In this document: piece after piece, positions 24,201 to 27,200 of the stretch
How the letters are laid out: the number at the start of each line of letters is the position of its first letter
How positions within the stretch are numbered: the first letter of the stretch is position 1
NCBI GenBank assembly: GCA_029556615.1
Contig: JAKQDD010000137.1
Span: forward strand, 1-45,301
Direction of reading: 5' to 3'
Origin: Verrucomicrobiota bacterium
GTDB taxonomy: Bacteria > Verrucomicrobiota > Verrucomicrobiia > Limisphaerales > J093
Length of the DNA stretch: 45,301 nt
Position numbers and translations under genes: made by a program
Notes under the pieces: model-generated
What the model saw: only the letters and a program-made list of their open reading frames with translations
Database searches by the model: none
What the model was told of the DNA's origin: nothing

Positions 24201-27200
24201 GCCTCCCATCGGACGTCGCTCGTCTCGAACGCCTCGTCCAAGGCGTGCCGGCCGCTGGCGAGCGGTTCGAGATTCACCGTGATCGCGCCGTCCACCGACG
24301 CGCTGCCCTGCTTCACGAACATCCCAAAAGGCCCGATTTGTGCCGCGAAATTGACGTTGGGAGCGGCCACCGTGGCCTCAAACCTCACCGACGTGCCATC
24401 CCCGCCCGTGTACAGAAACGCCGCCGGGTCCCCGCCGAGGCTCAGGCCCATCACCAGACGCAACTCTCCCCGCATGTCCGCTACGAGCCTGCCCGAGGAG
24501 CCTGCCCCAATGAGGTGCCCTGAGTTGCCGGGAAGCTCCACACCCAAGCCCTGCAGGTCCAGATCGAACGGCACCGCCTCCTCAACGCCCGCCATGAACG
24601 CCAGCTCGATCCTCAATGCCGGCTCGCCGGCATCACCCGCCTCGTAGCGCAACATGACCTGATCCGACGGATCGCCCGCCGGCAGGCCCAAGCTCTCTTC
24701 CAGGTGCCGCTCGAGCGTCTGTAGCGTTGCCACCCGCCTCGCAGCGAGCCCCGCAAACGTCGCCGCGAAGCGTTCCCCCAAGTCCATGAACTCGCCCACG
24801 CTGCGGTTGATCAGGGGCAATGCCTTGCCCAGCGCCGCCACCAGCGGCGTGCCCGAACCCGCCCCGGTCAGACGGCTGAGAAAGCCCCCGACCGCGCCAA
24901 GCGCAGACTCCACGTCCGCTGCGTCAAGCCGGCGCATGCTCTCGACGGTGGCGGTCACGTCCGGGAGCCCCGTCACGGTGAGAGACGATGCGTCCGGCTG
25001 AAGCGGGTCGCTGTACCAATCGAGCGTGCTCGCCTCGATCCGGATCGTCACCGGCGCGGACAGCGTGATCGGCCCGGCTTCGGGGATCACGGCCAATGTC
25101 ACGTCGACACCACCGCTCATCGTGGCCTTGACAACCCCCGTCTTCGCCTCCTGGTCGTAGCGCACGTTGCCCGCCCCCATCTCGCTGGTCAGCGTCGCCA
25201 GCGTCACCTTGCCGGCTCCGGTGGCGGGGTCGACGAGCGCCAGATCGATCGCCCCCTTGATTTCGGCGATGCTCGGCGGGTCGCCTGCGGTTTGCACCCC
25301 CAGAAAGCCCAGCGTCGCGGCGAGCGTCAGGTCGGATGCCGACAGCATCGCCGTCCCGCGGATCCGGGTGTCTTTCAGGAAGAGCTCGTCCGCATGCGAC
25401 CGTTGTGTGGTCTCAAAGTCCAGGTCGAACCCCAGGTCGATCACCGCCCCGTTGCCGGCTTCCCGGCCAATGCGCAAGCCGAGTCTGCCCAGGGGATCCA
25501 CCGTGCGGAAGGCGAGGCGATTGCCGCGTGCATCCACGCGATAGACCTCGACTCCGGCCTCGACCGACGGACTGCCCTTGACGGCCTGGTTGATGCCCGC
25601 ATTCAAGTCCGCCAGCAGATCCTCGATGCCGGCGTTCTCGTCGGTCGCGGCCTTCGGAACCGTGATCTCATAAGCCAGGTCATCCAACTCGAGGGTGAAC
25701 CGCGCGTCCGCCGTCAGCCGGCCGTCAAAACGGGTCGGCGCACTCAGCACGCCCATCTCCTGGTAGGCCGGATCCGCAAAGCTCGAAGTGACTTCCAGCC
25801 ATTGGTCGACCACTCTCTCCACGCCGCTGGCCGGGTCGGGAACCACGGCCGGCCGCGCGCTCAGCGCAAGGCGTGTGCCCGTGAACTCGGCCTTGATCGC
25901 CCCCGCCGCCAATCCTGCGGCCGCCACCTGAACGTCGATCGCCGCCTGGACGTCCTCGACCAGATCGTCCATGCCCGCGTTCGTGCCGTCAGGTGCCACT
26001 TGGACCGAGAAAGCCGCCACCGGCGTCGGCCCTGTCGTGCCCTCCCGGTACAGCGTCACGCCGAAGTTGGCGGTTGCGGAAAGCCGGCCGTCGAGTTCGT
26101 GAGTGACGGGGTCCTCCGGCAGATTCGGTTGAAAGACGGGCGGCGATATCACGACCGGCTTGCCGGCGACCAGCTTGATGCCAAACGTCACATCGAGCGT
26201 GGCCCCCGCGCTCAACGATAACTGGGTGCCGGTCCGGACATTGCCGAAATCGCCCAGTCCAGCCCCGAACTCGAACTCCCGGACGCCGGCCGGAAACTCG
26301 TAGGCCAGGCCTTCGATCGTGAACGTCAAGTCGTGCGAATCCGGATCGTACGCGGCGCCAACAGGCAGGGTCAGGGCGCTGGCGAGACCGCGGGCCAATT
26401 CCTGGGCGGTGTGATACGTGGGCACGGGATTCCCCAGCGGATCCTCGGTCATCAGGCAATCCACCACCCGCTCCTCGAACACCCGGCCCAGGTCAAGGAT
26501 ATCCGCCAGGCTCGTGTCGGCCACCAGCGGCAGGCTCAGCCGCAGCAGTTCGCTGTTGGTCAGGCCCGCAACCCAGGCCCGCACCTGACCCAACATCCCC
26601 AGCAGCTCCGACGGAGTCGTGTTCGCGAAATCAAACAGGCACTGCGGCACCGTCACTTTCGCCGCTGCCCCGCTGAACACATCGTCAACCAGAAGACCGA
26701 TCGCAACGTCCTCGAAGTGCGCCCTCGAGGCCTCGCTCAGGCCTTCCGGCACGACGCGCACCGGCAGGTCCGCCGCAACCTCGCTCGCCGTAACCTCGAG
26801 CTCATTCAACTCGCCCAGCACGCCCTCGAGTTCACTGGCCAGCACCCGCAACCCATCGGCGGCGGGGTCGAGAAAGTCGATCGACAGTCCGCACCGCAAT
26901 TCAAGGAAACCTTCGTCGACGACGTTCGCCGGGTTGTCATCCGCGATTCCGTCCCCCACGCTGGCGGCGAGGAAGCCCAGGTCGATGGCCGCGTACAGCG
27001 CCGGTTCCGCAATCTCGCCCGACACATTCCAGTCCTCAACTTCGAGGAAGAGCGTGGGCGTCGCCTCGATCGTCAGGCCCAGAGTGAAGGCGGCTGCCAT
27101 CTGGACCGTCAGGTCGACCTGCGCCCCGGCCGCGAACGACCAGCCGAGCAAGTCCGCTTCCGCACCAAAGTCCAACGTGAACGCCGTGGTGCGTCGCGCC

